Shown here: one piece after another, positions 1 through 10,447 of the stretch
Numbering within the stretch: the stretch's first letter is position 1
Layout: every line of letters starts with the position of its first letter
Assembly (NCBI GenBank): GCA_012295275.1
Contig: CM022671.1
Location: 24,551,822-24,615,821, forward strand
From: Chrysomallon squamiferum
Lineage: Eukaryota; Mollusca; Gastropoda; Neomphalida; Peltospiridae
Length of the DNA stretch: 64,000 nucleotides
Reading direction: 5' to 3'
The notes under the pieces: model-generated
Seen by the model: only the letters and a program-made list of their open reading frames with translations
What the model was told of the DNA's origin: nothing
Databases searched by the model: none
Made by a program: the position numbers and the translations under genes

Positions 1-553
1 TCAAGGTACCACTATTATAATAGAGTGGAAAATGTTTTGACAATGTTTACACTTTATTTGAAGGCATTTTTAAAAATAAATATTTGGAGGGAGGGTGGAT
101 TTCTCAGTTAGGTGGGGTTTTTTTTATGTGGCCATTTTGAATTAAGTTTTATCAAGACTGTAATATTTAATATTTGTTTATTTTATTTTATTTATTTATT
201 TATTTATCTATTTATTATCTTTTTATATTGTTTATTTTTTATTTTTTTATTTGTTTATTTATTTATTTTTTTATTTATATATTTTTGCGAGATATAATTT
301 AAAATTCACAGACTCACACGAGTACAGTTTTTATGTTCTTAAAACTGATTAAAGTACGGTTATCACATCGTGTCTAGGTATACATCAAACTTTTTTTTTT
401 TAAATTGTGTTTGTTCATACGTATGTCAATTAAATCTAATAATAACAATAACAATAACAATAATAACAATAACAATAACAATAACAATAATAATAATAAT
501 TTATTATGCTTTTAATTACAGTTATTATAATAGTGTATATTGATTTATTATAG
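1..553. other. AT-rich stretch without a recognised gene
   Basis: Mostly T-rich low-complexity DNA (112-297 is a run of TTTATT-type repeats). An AAT/AAC triplet array lies at 437-500. If the exon at 554 is real this is probably intron of the same gene. No upstream exon with a compatible phase was found. The first five bases followed by gtacca could be an exon end, but that cannot be judged. Confidence 0.4.
437..500. repeat. (AATAAC/AAT)n microsatellite
   Basis: A triplet-based array mixes AAT and AAC units for about 64 bases. It is simple sequence with no coding potential. Confidence 0.9.
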
Positions 554-820
554 ACATACATCCTTTGTCAAACATTCTGTCATCGAAGGTAAGTACGTGG
601 TTCTGCATATTTATATTTCATTGTTTATTCCATAGCTGCTGGAAATATGTGAAATGTATAGTTTTTATTGTTATTCTGTGTTACTAGCATTGCTTGACTT
701 GACACACTTAATAAGTTTTAAAAATGCGTCAAGGTATGCTACACTATAGATATAACATATTTAAAATATACCTTTGGTGATGTGAAGAAATAGTTTAAAC
801 ATTCTGCATACTTCCAAGAT

Positions 821-868
<48 letters not shown>

Positions 869-1681
869 TACGTTGTTTCACCACACCATTTTGAAGGAGT
901 AAAACCAATAATAATAATAATAATATTAATAATAAATAATAATAATAATAATAATAATAAAGAAATAATATACGCATTTATGAATTCTCAGTGTTATTTA
1001 GTGCAGAAAGACAAGATAAATTATTTTTATAGTTTAAAAAGAAATTTTAGAATTTTTCATTACATCTTTAAAATGAATGGTAAGCATTCATAAAATGACA
1101 TAAAAGCAGTCCTAAAATAGCAGCATGTTTTTATTCCAGTCTGTAACTGCTGGGGAAGTAAGTAAAAAAAAATATAAAAAAAATAAAACATCTAATAATT
1201 ATACTGAATGGATATTTCTTAGCTTATCGTATTGGATGTATTGAATGTATTTTTGAGGTGTGTCGGCTTCTATCACAAATAGTTCTTAGAATTTTCTGAC
1301 TGATTTTAAAAATAAAATTTTATTTTACCTAGCCTCTTCCCAATGAAAATTCACCGTGAGTGTTGTATTGTATGAACTCGGATTCTTTTTTTTTTTAACT
1401 TATGAAAGAATCTAAATCTGATTTCTTACTAAATCATTATGGAATTAGATTATGGATTATCTGTAAGTTAGTTTTTGCATTGTTAACGTCTTAATGCCGT
1501 TTTCGTAAACAGACCCAAATGCTATTGCACAACAAGAAGAAAAACAACATGTTCTTGGATATTGGACAAGTGTGGTGCAATTTAAAAAACCTATATATGT
1601 AGGTATCTTATGTTTGAGTAATGTTAAATCGAGAAATAATGCCTTTTAGATAGGCCATTCAGTTGTGTAAGTACCATATAG

Positions 1682-1724
<43 letters not shown>

Positions 1725-1794
1725 GGATACAGATCTTCTGAAACGGAATCGCGAAAATGGAAATCTTAAACGGAATTTACATATTTCCGAATGA
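554..1794 (+). CDS. 3' end of an unrecognised protein-coding gene (three putative exons)
   Basis: Three exon-like blocks share one reading frame. Block 554-588 is preceded by ttatag and followed by a strong donor, gtaagtacg. Block 1513-1598 is preceded by gtaaacag and followed by gtaggt. Block 1726-1794 follows an AG at the end of a TTA array, stops at TGA 1792-1794 and is followed at once by AATAAA at 1797. The phases fit: 554-588 ends in phase 1, 1513-1598 completes that codon as Asp and ends in phase 0, and the last block is 23 codons including the stop. Readable pieces are SFVKHSVIE, then DPNAIAQQEEKQHVLGYW and VVQFKKPIY, then DTDLLKRNRENGNLKR and LHISE at the C-terminus. The tail is hydrophilic and basic with no membrane segment. 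I do not recognise the family. The middle exon is the best supported and the 35-nt first block the weakest. An 18-nt block at 1140-1157 (AG before, gtaagt after) could be a further microexon but does not fit the phase. Confidence 0.42.
823..866. repeat. (CT)n microsatellite
   Basis: A perfect CT dinucleotide run of about 44 bases, followed within 40 bp by an AAT array. It is one of six long AG/CT tracts in the window. Confidence 0.95.
905..960. repeat. (AAT)n microsatellite
   Basis: An imperfect AAT array with one AATA interruption, lying between the putative exons of the first gene. Confidence 0.9.
1686..1723. repeat. (TTA)n microsatellite next to a putative splice acceptor
   Basis: A perfect TTA array of about 38 bases runs directly into the AG at 1724-1725 that would start the last exon of the first gene. 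It therefore replaces a normal pyrimidine tract. Confidence 0.9.
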
Positions 1795-1796
1795 TC

Positions 1797-1802
1797 AATA
1801 AA
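1797..1802 (+). terminator. Polyadenylation signal AATAAA of the first gene
   Basis: The hexamer lies three bases after the putative TGA stop at 1792-1794, with T-rich sequence downstream. The 3' UTR would be unusually short. Confidence 0.45.
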
Positions 1803-2362
1803 TTTTATATTTTATTTTAATTTTTTTTATTTTTTGTTTTGGGTATATTTCAGATTTATTTATTTACAATAAATGTACATCCATTCTTGTTCCGCTTAGC
1901 TAATCTTCTGAACTCTTAAAGCAGAACAGATAACACGAAATTGCTCAATGGCAAATTTAAACACGTTTCCTAACAACATTGGCTGCCGGTTATGTTTTGG
2001 GTTTATTAATTCTGATAAAAGAGTATATTCACGCACTTTATTTATAAATTAACCCAGTTACCCTACCAAATCTCATCTTTTCATCAAACATCCAATTCTA
2101 TACTGAGATCAGAATCTTTTATTTATATTTATCTATTGAAACAAAATAAAAGGCATAATGACATGAACTGTATTAAGATCTTGAGTTTTTAAAATTAATT
2201 TTAAAAAATCATAATTTGCCTTCACTTGTTATACATGTATATATAAAAGATGTCGGATGTGTTTCAGTGCATTAAATAAATAAATCTAGTAATAATTCCT
2301 CTTTTTTTTTTCTTTTTTTTTTTTACTATATATATATTAGTTAAGTGTGTTTACAAATAAAG

Positions 2363-3264
2363 ATGCGATATGTGGCTGCTTACTTGCTGTCAGTTCTCGG
2401 GGGGAATGACAGTCCAAATACAGACGATATTAAAAAGATTCTTGGCAGCGTTGCAGTTGACGTCGATGAACAGAGATTAATGTTGGTTATCAGACAGCTC
2501 AGTGGCCAGAATATTAATCAGTTAATGGAAAAAGGTGATAAAATGAAATGAACAATTACTTTTGTATGGGTGTTGTGGGTATAGGTCTAAATCTCTTCTT
2601 TGTTTTTTTTTTTTTTTTTTTTTTTTTAAATTCAAAAATAATAAACTGGATCCCATTTGATCGTCAAAACAAACAAAAATTAACTCGTTTTACATTTATA
2701 TAATTTTACTTTGTGCTTTAAATTTCTATAAATTGCATACAGTATTAATTACTGCAAATTACACAATTTTACAAATAAATATCTTGAAGAGAATAAAAAT
2801 GGCGAACTATTTAAAAACTAATTAGATGATGTTTATTTATTTATTTTGATTTATTAGATTAAGAGAACAGTAATTCATTTAAGAATGAATTTCTTATTGG
2901 AAAGTAACGATGTTTCTGTGTTAAAACAGGTAAGAAGATTCAGAAAACTGAGGTTATAATTCCACCCACGTCTGTTTGTCAGGTTTGAACTCGCCATTGT
3001 TCCTTTTCTTCAATATAGGTATGGAACGACTTTACGTACTAACATCTCACACGCAAGAAACTCAAAATGAAGAATCTCATTCTGACGATCAGAAAAATAC
3101 AAGCGGTAAGATGTTTTTAAGTAATAATTAATATTTGGTAATAATGTAAATGTGTACACTATATGTCAATATATACGTTTATAATTTAAGGTGATGAACC
3201 TGTAAATGATGACAGTGACTTCGAAGATGATGACGAGAACGTAATTGGTAGTCTTTTTGGCTAA
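2363..3264 (+). CDS. Divergent ribosomal stalk protein P2-like (110 aa, 3 exons)
   Basis: Coding exons are 2363-2534, 3019-3105 and 3191-3264, totalling 333 nt (110 codons plus TAA) with GT-AG borders and phase 1 at both introns. The N-terminal domain starts MRYVAAYLLSVLGGN and contains KKILGSV, the dimerisation domain of eukaryotic P2. About half of its first 57 residues match the canonical P2 encoded on the opposite strand at 5185-4089. The rest has diverged. The Ala/Gly hinge and the Lys/Glu block are replaced by a Ser/Thr/Asn/Gln-rich acidic segment, and the usual MGFGLFD end is degraded to NVIGSLFG after a run of Asp and Glu. P proteins normally form the 60S lateral stalk that recruits elongation factors through that tail, so GTPase-centre contact may be weakened or changed. 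The start follows an AG-preceded 5' segment after a long T tract, so a non-coding first exon is likely but was not found. The intact frame across three exons argues against a pseudogene. Intron phases identical to RPLP2 indicate DNA duplication. Confidence 0.8.
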
Positions 3265-3844
3265 CAGGGAAACGTCTGTGTTTTGCATAGTATCTGATAT
3301 AATTTGTCAGTTAATTTCTTCTTCAAAAAAACCCCCAAAAAACAAGAAACAAATAGTAAAAAAAGATAAATGATGAAATACATCCACAATATTTGTAAAT
3401 TGTTTGATGTGTAGATCACGTTTTTAACACACAGGTTGCTTAAATCAGGTTTTTGATTTTGCATTTTTTAATATATTATTATTGTTTTGTTGTCGCAGCT
3501 TTGGTATTTTTAACATTTTGTACTAAGTTTATCTGGTATACATATATCTGCATGTTAATTTTTGTACATTTTTAAATCAATCTTAAATTAATGAACCATT
3601 TGTTTATTAAACTTACTTCATTTGCAAAATATGTTTGCTTTGTTCTTTGTATATTGTTAATTATTACTGTCATCAAGTCAGTTATTGTTCTGCCTCGTCT
3701 TAAAACAGGGTTTTGCATAAAAATCATAAAATGTAATTCATGTTTAACCTGCAGCTGTTGACTTACATGCCTTTACGATGTAGTTTACATATTAACTGTG
3801 CACAGGATAAAAACTGCTTTATACTACTTATCTTAGAGAGATTA

Positions 3845-3850
3845 AATAAA
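3845..3850 (+). terminator. Candidate polyadenylation signal for the P2-like gene
   Basis: AATAAA lies about 580 bases after the stop. An ATTAAA variant at 3606-3611 is closer and could be used instead. Both are plausible in this AT-rich DNA. Confidence 0.3.
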
Positions 3851-4064
3851 ATTTCCTTTTAAAATGTATCAACATTTCATCACCATTTATATTCTTGACA
3901 TTATCCCTTTGAATTATTTTCTTCTCAAATTCACTTCCAAAGAACCAATCCTGGTCTACGTTATCTTATAATAAAATAAATGGGTTTTTTTATTAATTTA
4001 TTAATTTAACTGATGTTATAAAACTATTGTAAATAACAAAAGCACAGCATTTTGTTGGTAAAAG

Positions 4065-4070
4065 TTTATT
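4065..4070 (-). terminator. RPLP2 polyadenylation signal
   Basis: The + strand reads TTTATT, which is AATAAA on the minus strand, 19 bases beyond the RPLP2 stop at 4089. The very short 3' UTR is typical of ribosomal protein genes. Confidence 0.7.
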
Positions 4071-4088
4071 TTGTACATGGTACATCCT

Positions 4089-5185
4089 TTAGTCAAACAG
4101 ACCAAAGCCCATGTCTTCATCTTCATCTTCAGATTCTGCTTTCTTCTCTTCTTTCTTGCCTATTGATTTAAAATAATGTACATGTTATGAAACTTGTTCA
4201 GAAAAATGTTAATGAGAAATATATTACAGAAGAAAAAAGTATTTGACAGTATTGTTATTTTATCAACAAATTGGTGGGTTTAATCTCCAATTTATAAACA
4301 AGGCAAGGAACAGTTCTGTCTTAATAATTTTACAGCATCAGACAATTTTTAATAGCCTTTTTAAATTTATCTTTTCAAAAGTAACTTGACTGCAATAATA
4401 CTGTTTAAAAATAAGATTTCAACAGCATAAATTATTTAGTAACTGAACATATATGAAAAATATTTTAAATGAAATGGCTTGTTATGATTACACGGGCGAA
4501 CTAAATACTGAGACCAGTTTAATAGTTACTGTGACAATGACTTTGTAATTACCTCTATTAAGAATTTTTTTTTTTTTTTAAATATATAAATATGGTCAAA
4601 TAATATCCAGAAAATTGAATGCTTTGCATAATACCATTTGGAAAATATTCACATATCTTGATTCGCCTTACCCACTGGGCAATAAACAAATCATCTGCAG
4701 TTTTATCAAGACTTGTACTTACTTTCAGCAGGTGCTGCAGCTGGAGCAACACTGCCACCACCAGTACTTGCTGCAGCTGTTACAGCAACAGCACCACCTG
4801 ATGGCACAGATTGAAGTTTCTTCTGCCCTGTAAAAAACAGTTTCAAAAACTACAAATCTTCGTTAACATACAAGTCTGAAAAGTTATTAGTAACATATTT
4901 CTTATGACCTATCTTAATTCAGTATCAACTATCAATTATCATGAATATGAAAATTTTTATAGCTATTAGCTTGGCCATTTAATTTTGAATTTCACTATTT
5001 GGAATACATTTTATACCTTCAGCAATCAGCGTTTCCAGATTTTTTCCTTCAAGTTCAGAAATGATCTTTTTAATTTTGTCCGCTTCTGCTTCAATTCCAA
5101 CACTTCCAAGAATTTTCTCAATCATGGCAGCATTTGGTGTATTGCCTCCAAGGGCAGCAAGCAGATAAGCGGCCACGTAACGCAT
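4089..5185 (-). CDS. RPLP2: 60S acidic ribosomal protein P2 (114 aa, 3 coding exons)
   Basis: Minus-strand coding exons are 5185-5017, 4827-4723 and 4159-4089, totalling 345 nt (114 codons plus stop), close to the usual P2 length of about 113-115. The order is a dimerisation domain beginning MRYVAAYLLAALGGN (residues 1-57), an Ala/Gly/Val-rich flexible hinge (about 58-92), a Lys/Glu block KKEEKKAE and the conserved acidic tail ending DEDMGFGLFD. P2 pairs with P1 and docks on P0 (uL10) to form the 60S stalk. The C-terminal motif contacts elongation factors, and it is also the site bound by some ribosome-inactivating proteins. The start is the only Met that gives the canonical MRYVAAY N-terminus, and an acceptor (tttctgttttcag) lies just upstream, implying a non-coding first exon. 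The gene is convergent with its divergent paralogue at 2363-3264 and divergent from MED21. Regulation is expected through the TOP-like start near 5726. Confidence 0.96.
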
Positions 5186-5658
5186 TCTGAAAACAGAAAA
5201 AGTTTAAATACCTCCGAATAATGCAGTAATATTTGCAGCAAAAACAGAATGCATTAAAAATAATAATATTAATGATTGAAAATATAAAGTTTCGAAATAA
5301 TCTGGTGAACTAATAAAGATAAATCAAAATCCCTTGCTATGCCAAGTTGAAGTTGATCATTTGTTAACCGTAATGATAGTGCCATCGCAGAACGATAACC
5401 CTAAAGTATGGGACCACATTATAAATTTAGACCATTTTTTCCCTCGGCTAAAAAGAAAAAAGAAGTTAGCTAAGAAAGCCAAATATCGCCATTTTTATTA
5501 CTTCGTTAAAACCACGTGGTGAAAAGTGATTTAGATTTTGTACTTTTAACTTAATCAAGAAAAGTGTTCTTTTCTAAGAGAATGCCTTTTATGGAAGCTG
5601 TTATTGTCACATTTTAACACACTTTATTTTTATAAAAATATAACTATAAAGGCCTTAC

Positions 5659-5726
5659 TTTAAGTCGTAAGAAGACACGAAACGTAGTGCACGCCTTGTT
5701 CGTAAGAATTTCTTTAGTGAAAAAGG
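5659..5726 (-). promoter_or_regulatory. RPLP2 non-coding first exon with TOP-like start
   Basis: On the minus strand CCTTTTTC near 5726-5719 begins a short leader ending at 5659, followed by the donor gtaagg. It would splice to the acceptor immediately upstream of the start codon (5187/5188). A cytosine followed by an uninterrupted pyrimidine run is the terminal oligopyrimidine signature of ribosomal protein mRNAs, which couples translation to mTOR and LARP1. The exact start base is inferred. Confidence 0.6.
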
Positions 5727-6053
5727 CCAAAACGAGGCTCGGTGTTTCCCATATCATATCAATTTCGGATGTTTCCGTATCTAGTCTTGATTTCAGATAT
5801 TGTTTGTAGATATTTATATTTTATAGTTAACTGTAAAATGTAAATATAAAAAGGACGAAGTTAAAATAAATCCAAATGGTTAGAATATCTTTAACAAACA
5901 GAAATATTCTGTTTGCACAGAAATGTTCAAAATGTTATTTTTACAATGTTTTAAAAATAAAGGGAGATAATTACTATGCCAGGAATAAGAAAGAAAAATC
6001 GAGATTTTAGATTTATTTTTTTAGAAAGGGGAATAATTCAATAATTGTAAATA
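5727..6053. promoter_or_regulatory. Shared RPLP2 / MED21 bidirectional promoter region
   Basis: About 330 bases separate the inferred RPLP2 transcription start (leftward) from the MED21 start codon (rightward). No TATA box sits at a convincing distance for either gene. Head-to-head housekeeping pairs of this kind often share a promoter. That it works in both directions is inferred from layout only. Confidence 0.5.
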
Positions 6054-8355
6054 ATGGCCGATAGATTAACACAGTTGCAAGATGCAGTTAACCAGGTGTG
6101 AATTAATACAATTAACTAACGTTATTTATAATGTATAAATATTTAAAAACAAAGAATATATTTTATAATCAAAGTAACAGTTCAAATTTGTTTGAGGATA
6201 TTAACTGTGAATGTGACTGTCATGGTAAAGCATAAGCAAAGCAGTCACTACTAATAGTTTTACTAGTAAATAGTATTGTTAGTATTACCAACAGTAATAC
6301 TGAAAAAGTGTAATGTTATTATTATTACTATTACTATTTTACATATAACATAGGACTGTAAACAGTGTAATGACCAGATGTTACGACTAGAGTAGGGATC
6401 GTAGTGCCAAAACAAAAGTGTAACTGTGCTGCATGTAGAATTGTGAGAATAGCTTAATGACATAAATAATAACTCTGTTTTTGAGTAATAATAAGGTTAT
6501 TGAGTCCAGATTATATTAATTATTGTGATAATGACATATCTGCTAATAAAATGAAGACTGAAGCTACATTTACCTTTTTATCAACATTTGGCATTAAATA
6601 TTTGATATATTTGTTCTTCTTTATTTCCTTTCTTGCTTCATATGTTTTCATGTCATACAAAATGGTAGATGTACATTATATGTGGGTTTTTTTAATCTTT
6701 TTTTTTTTTTTCTCAGCAAGCAGATCAGTTTTGTAACAGTATTGGTATTCTTCAGCAATGTGCTCAGCCCAGTCCACTCACTGAATTTGAGAAACCAGCT
6801 GGAAAAGTAGCACCTTCTCCACAAGAAGGTTTTTTTTTTTTTTTTTGTAATATTTTAATTCATAAAGCTTTTTTTTTTTTTTTTTTTTGTAGATTTTTGG
6901 TTTGTAAACTGTAACTGAGAACAATATATTATTGAAAAGAAGAAAAAGCAAGCATTGTAAATTTAACATAGTATTTCTGAAGGTGTAAAAAGTAAATAAT
7001 AATAAAAAAAAATTGATTTTATATAGCTAATAAAAAATATAGTTAAAAACTGAAAATGATTTTTGAAAGTAATCATTATAATGTATTTCTTTTAAATTTA
7101 AAAAAGAATCTTTTTATTTCAGATTATGCTGTTCTGTTTTCCAAGTTGATTGCAAGAACTGCGAAGGATATTGATGTGTTAATTGATTCTCTCCCTAGTG
7201 AAGAGTCAACTTTTGAATTACAGGTACATAAGTACACAGTGTTGTTTACTTATTCTACAGTTTAGATCATTTATTAAATAAAAAATTTCAGAAGTCAAAA
7301 ATACATGCACCTCTTTCTGAGTGTGTGTATGGTCAAAATATTTTGAGTATACTTTGAGGTATTTGTTTGAGGGACCAGTCTTTTCTAATAATGAAGTATG
7401 GCAAGATGTAGTTATATACAGAGTAAAACATTGTAAGTAGCTGCACCTGCAGTTTGATTGGTTGTTATTTTTCTGAAACAGTTTGCATATAAATACTTGG
7501 GCTGTACAAACTTTTTGTATGACTGAAAATACTACATATTGTTTAAACAAATAAAGCAATAAGTTTCAGAGAACATATTTAGGCCATTTGTTCATTCCAT
7601 TTTAATTAAACCTTATGGGAAAGAACAAGATAATAGGTTTTAAAATTGGAGGAAAGAATTTATTTTAATTGTAAACCTTAATATTTGTTATTTAGAACTG
7701 ACAACAGTTTGAGAAGACATATAACCTCTCCATTTGTTGCATTAGTTTGCCCATTTCCCATTTCATCCCTTAACTCCTACTTATTTATGTGCTTCCCTGT
7801 TGGTTGAATGTAATGCTGCTGTATGATAATTATATTTCTTGTACAGGTGTGGGATGTATTTTCAGATAGTTGTACGTAAACAAACTTTATTTTATGCTGA
7901 ATAGCTTTAAGAAGTCTTGCATATTATTTATATAAATATGAAATATGAATGGAATTTGTATTTAGACTTGGATCCTGTTCTGAGGCTACCTCTTTATATT
8001 CTAAAATAAGAAAAATTTTAAAATCCAAAACACTTCCTGTCCCAAGCATTTTGGATAAAGGATTCTCAAGCTGTATAATAATTAATATTCATGAAACATT
8101 ATCCAACATTTTACAGTCAATAATTTTATAATTATTAAATTTGTATCGAGATGACATTACGTATTGAGTTATTCATTAATTCAGATGGCAAGTCTTCGTA
8201 AACTGGAAGTGGAGAACCAAGAATCTTCAAGACATTTAGAGGCTGTTGTCCACTCAGGTGAAGTTCTCCTGGAAAATATTCAAAATGCCTTACATGATAT
8301 TGCACAGTCACAGCTTCGCTGTCAGGCAATGGAGACAGATGATTCAACATTGTAG
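6054..8355 (+). CDS. MED21: Mediator of RNA polymerase II transcription subunit 21 (141 aa, 4 exons)
   Basis: Exons 6054-6095, 6717-6828, 7123-7223 and 8185-8355 join to 426 nt (141 codons plus TAG), with GT-AG borders and consistent phases. The protein begins [14 protein letters not shown], continues with the family's [12 protein letters not shown] segment, and carries the hallmark [20 protein letters not shown] in exon 3. Exon 4 is a coiled coil ([18 protein letters not shown]) running through [20 protein letters not shown]21 (yeast Srb7) dimerises with MED7 through these helices and sits at the hinge of the Mediator middle module, bridging activators and RNA polymerase II in the nucleus. 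Length is close to the usual 140-145. The acidic C-terminal end METDDSTL differs from vertebrates, as tails in this family do. It is transcribed away from RPLP2. The family assignment is secure. Confidence 0.95.
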
Positions 8356-8538
8356 CATAAATGTACGAAGGTAGTATTCTTCTGCAATCTTGGTGTCTTT
8401 AAACTGGAAAATTTGCTTACAATAATTTTCTGTTTACCAGCATAGTTATTTTTAATTGTTTAGGCACAACTCTGACAGTATTTAGTTACTGTGTATTAAA
8501 ATAAGAAATGAAAAGAAGATTCCACCTGTTTGAGATCA

Positions 8539-8544
8539 AATAAA
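8539..8544 (+). terminator. Candidate MED21 polyadenylation signal
   Basis: AATAAA lies about 185 bases after the MED21 stop, with T-rich sequence following. Further AATAAA copies between 8950 and 9280 are alternatives. Confidence 0.45.
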
Positions 8545-9125
8545 ATTAGGTGATCTTGAACAGATTCTCATTCTAAAACTAATGTAATTTTCACAATTTA
8601 TATTTTGGTTAGTGACTTGTATTTTAATGAAATTTTAATGTTATTAAATGATTTTTGGTGTTTTTAATTGTTATTTTTATTATTACTTTTTTTTTTCCCA
8701 CAGATTTATGTATCCTGATTAAATCCTTTCTGACTTGGTACATTAAACTATTTCCTAAGAAACTGAATAACTCTGATAAAAACCAGGTACTACATACTTC
8801 CTTGCAATGGAAAACATTTTACAAAAATGTGGATACTTGAAGAACATTTTGTGTTAGTCATAGCCTTTGTCAAAACTCAGTATTATTTTGGACTGAACAG
8901 TACATAAAGTCAAATAATAATTGGGACAAAAACTGAATCCTGCACAATACATAAATAAATAAATAAAAAGAAATACTGAGAAAAGTAAGAAAATAATTTA
9001 TTTTTGTTGCTATAAATTTTAAATAAATGGATTATTAAAGTAAACAGTAAACAAAGTAAAGAACTGCTTTATGTTTTTGGTTCTGAAAATTATAAAATGT
9101 AATTTAGTTTCTATATATATGTATG

Positions 9126-9128
<3 letters not shown>

Positions 9129-9158
<30 letters not shown>

Positions 9159-9181
9159 TGGTGGTGTGTGTGTGTGTGTGT
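9129..9181. repeat. (GT)n microsatellite
   Basis: A GT dinucleotide run of about 50 bases, interrupted by a short GGT block in the middle. Confidence 0.95.
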
Positions 9182-10439
9182 TAGTTTTTGGCATCTGACA
9201 ATATATTTTGGATGCAAGCTGTCAATTATAGTATTAACATGAACCATGTTCTGCCCAAGAAAGAAATAAATATGTTTAATAATGAAATACTAGAACAGTG
9301 TTTTGTTTTTTACTTTTTCATGTAATGATGCAAGAAAAATCATACCATTATTATATATATTATCAATTGTGTTTTATTTTTATTTTTTATTTTTTTTATA
9401 GATAAATGGTATAAATCTATCACTTGATATACAGACTGGCAACCTTTATTTGCTTTGAACATTATATGGGTGGTTACATACATGTTAGTTGACCTGTGTG
9501 GATACTGCATTTAAAAAGGGCAACATTAGCTCATGTCCAAATTTGCCCTAGGCTTTGTTCCTAGTGGTAATCATTTTCCTTTTAAATTATTTGAAGCATT
9601 TCTATAAACAGATTCCAGATATGTTTTAAAGACTTTTTCTTTTTAATTATGTTTATTCAAGACAAGGTATATTTATCTGTGTCAGCGGTATTCAAAATAG
9701 TTGAGATATTTAAGTGTCAAAAATTAATTTTTGGCCTATTTTTACATATTTTCAGACTTAATATTTTTATGTATGATCATATAATTGACTGGTTTGAGAT
9801 GAATCATTCACTCAAAAAAAAAAAAAAAAAAAAAACACAACAGGAGAGCAAACTAATCACAGAAAAGCATTTTAAGTTAAAACTTACAAAACTTACAAAA
9901 CTGCAAATATTAGTGATTTAATCTAATCAATCAGATCTTTACCTTTTGAGATACTGAAAATTCAATAAAAATGTAATGCTAGTTTATTATGATATGTTTC
10001 TATTTGGTTATTCTTAGCTTTGTTATCCATTTAATAAATTATTATTGTTAATTAGAAGGACCTAAAGGGTCATAGATACAAGCAGGGACGACATATTAAA
10101 AACTTGATTGATTCCTGTTCCCGATCATGAGTTGGCAAGTCATAGTCCGAGGGCCAAATCAATTTTACTGAAGTATGCACAATAAATTAATTCAATAAAA
10201 CTAAATAAAATAAAACCTACGTTATACAATAAAGTGCATGCCCATCTTACTGTTTGCTTCAATCTCTTGTTATTATTTTACATTTAAAACAATTACTGGA
10301 TTAACTGCGACGATTTCGGAAAAGACAGCTAACTAAATCTACAAGTACCACTGAAAGACAATCCGAGTTTGACAGAAATACACATTTTCGGTGGGAGTTC
10401 CCCTTCGTTTTGATTGGAATACTATCAGGTCAATCCCAC

Positions 10440-10447
10440 TGACGTCA
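10440..10447. promoter_or_regulatory. Palindromic CRE site TGACGTCA
   Basis: A perfect eight-base CREB/ATF palindrome about 1 kb upstream of the clathrin start codon, inside a locally GC-richer patch. Sites of this length occur by chance about once in 65 kb of balanced DNA and less often here. Confidence 0.4.

Noticed and set aside
112-297. Open frame of Phe/Leu/Ile/Tyr residues
   Set aside because: It is produced by TTTATT repeats and has no family resemblance or splice context.
1140-1157. 18-nt block between an AG and a perfect gtaagt donor
   Set aside because: Its length is a multiple of three, but its reading in the phase of the neighbouring exons is unconvincing, and direct joining of 588 to 1513 already fits.
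4615-4833. Plus-strand open frames over RPLP2 exon 2
   Set aside because: They are antisense shadows of the Ala/Gly-rich hinge exon.
5334-5522. Lys-rich open frame in the RPLP2 5' UTR intron
   Set aside because: It lacks splice signals. I also looked in RPLP2 introns for box C/D snoRNA signatures and found no convincing C and D box pair.
7218-7559. 113-codon minus-strand frame in MED21 intron 3
   Set aside because: It lies wholly in intron antisense to MED21 with no recognisable domain, and is likely chance.
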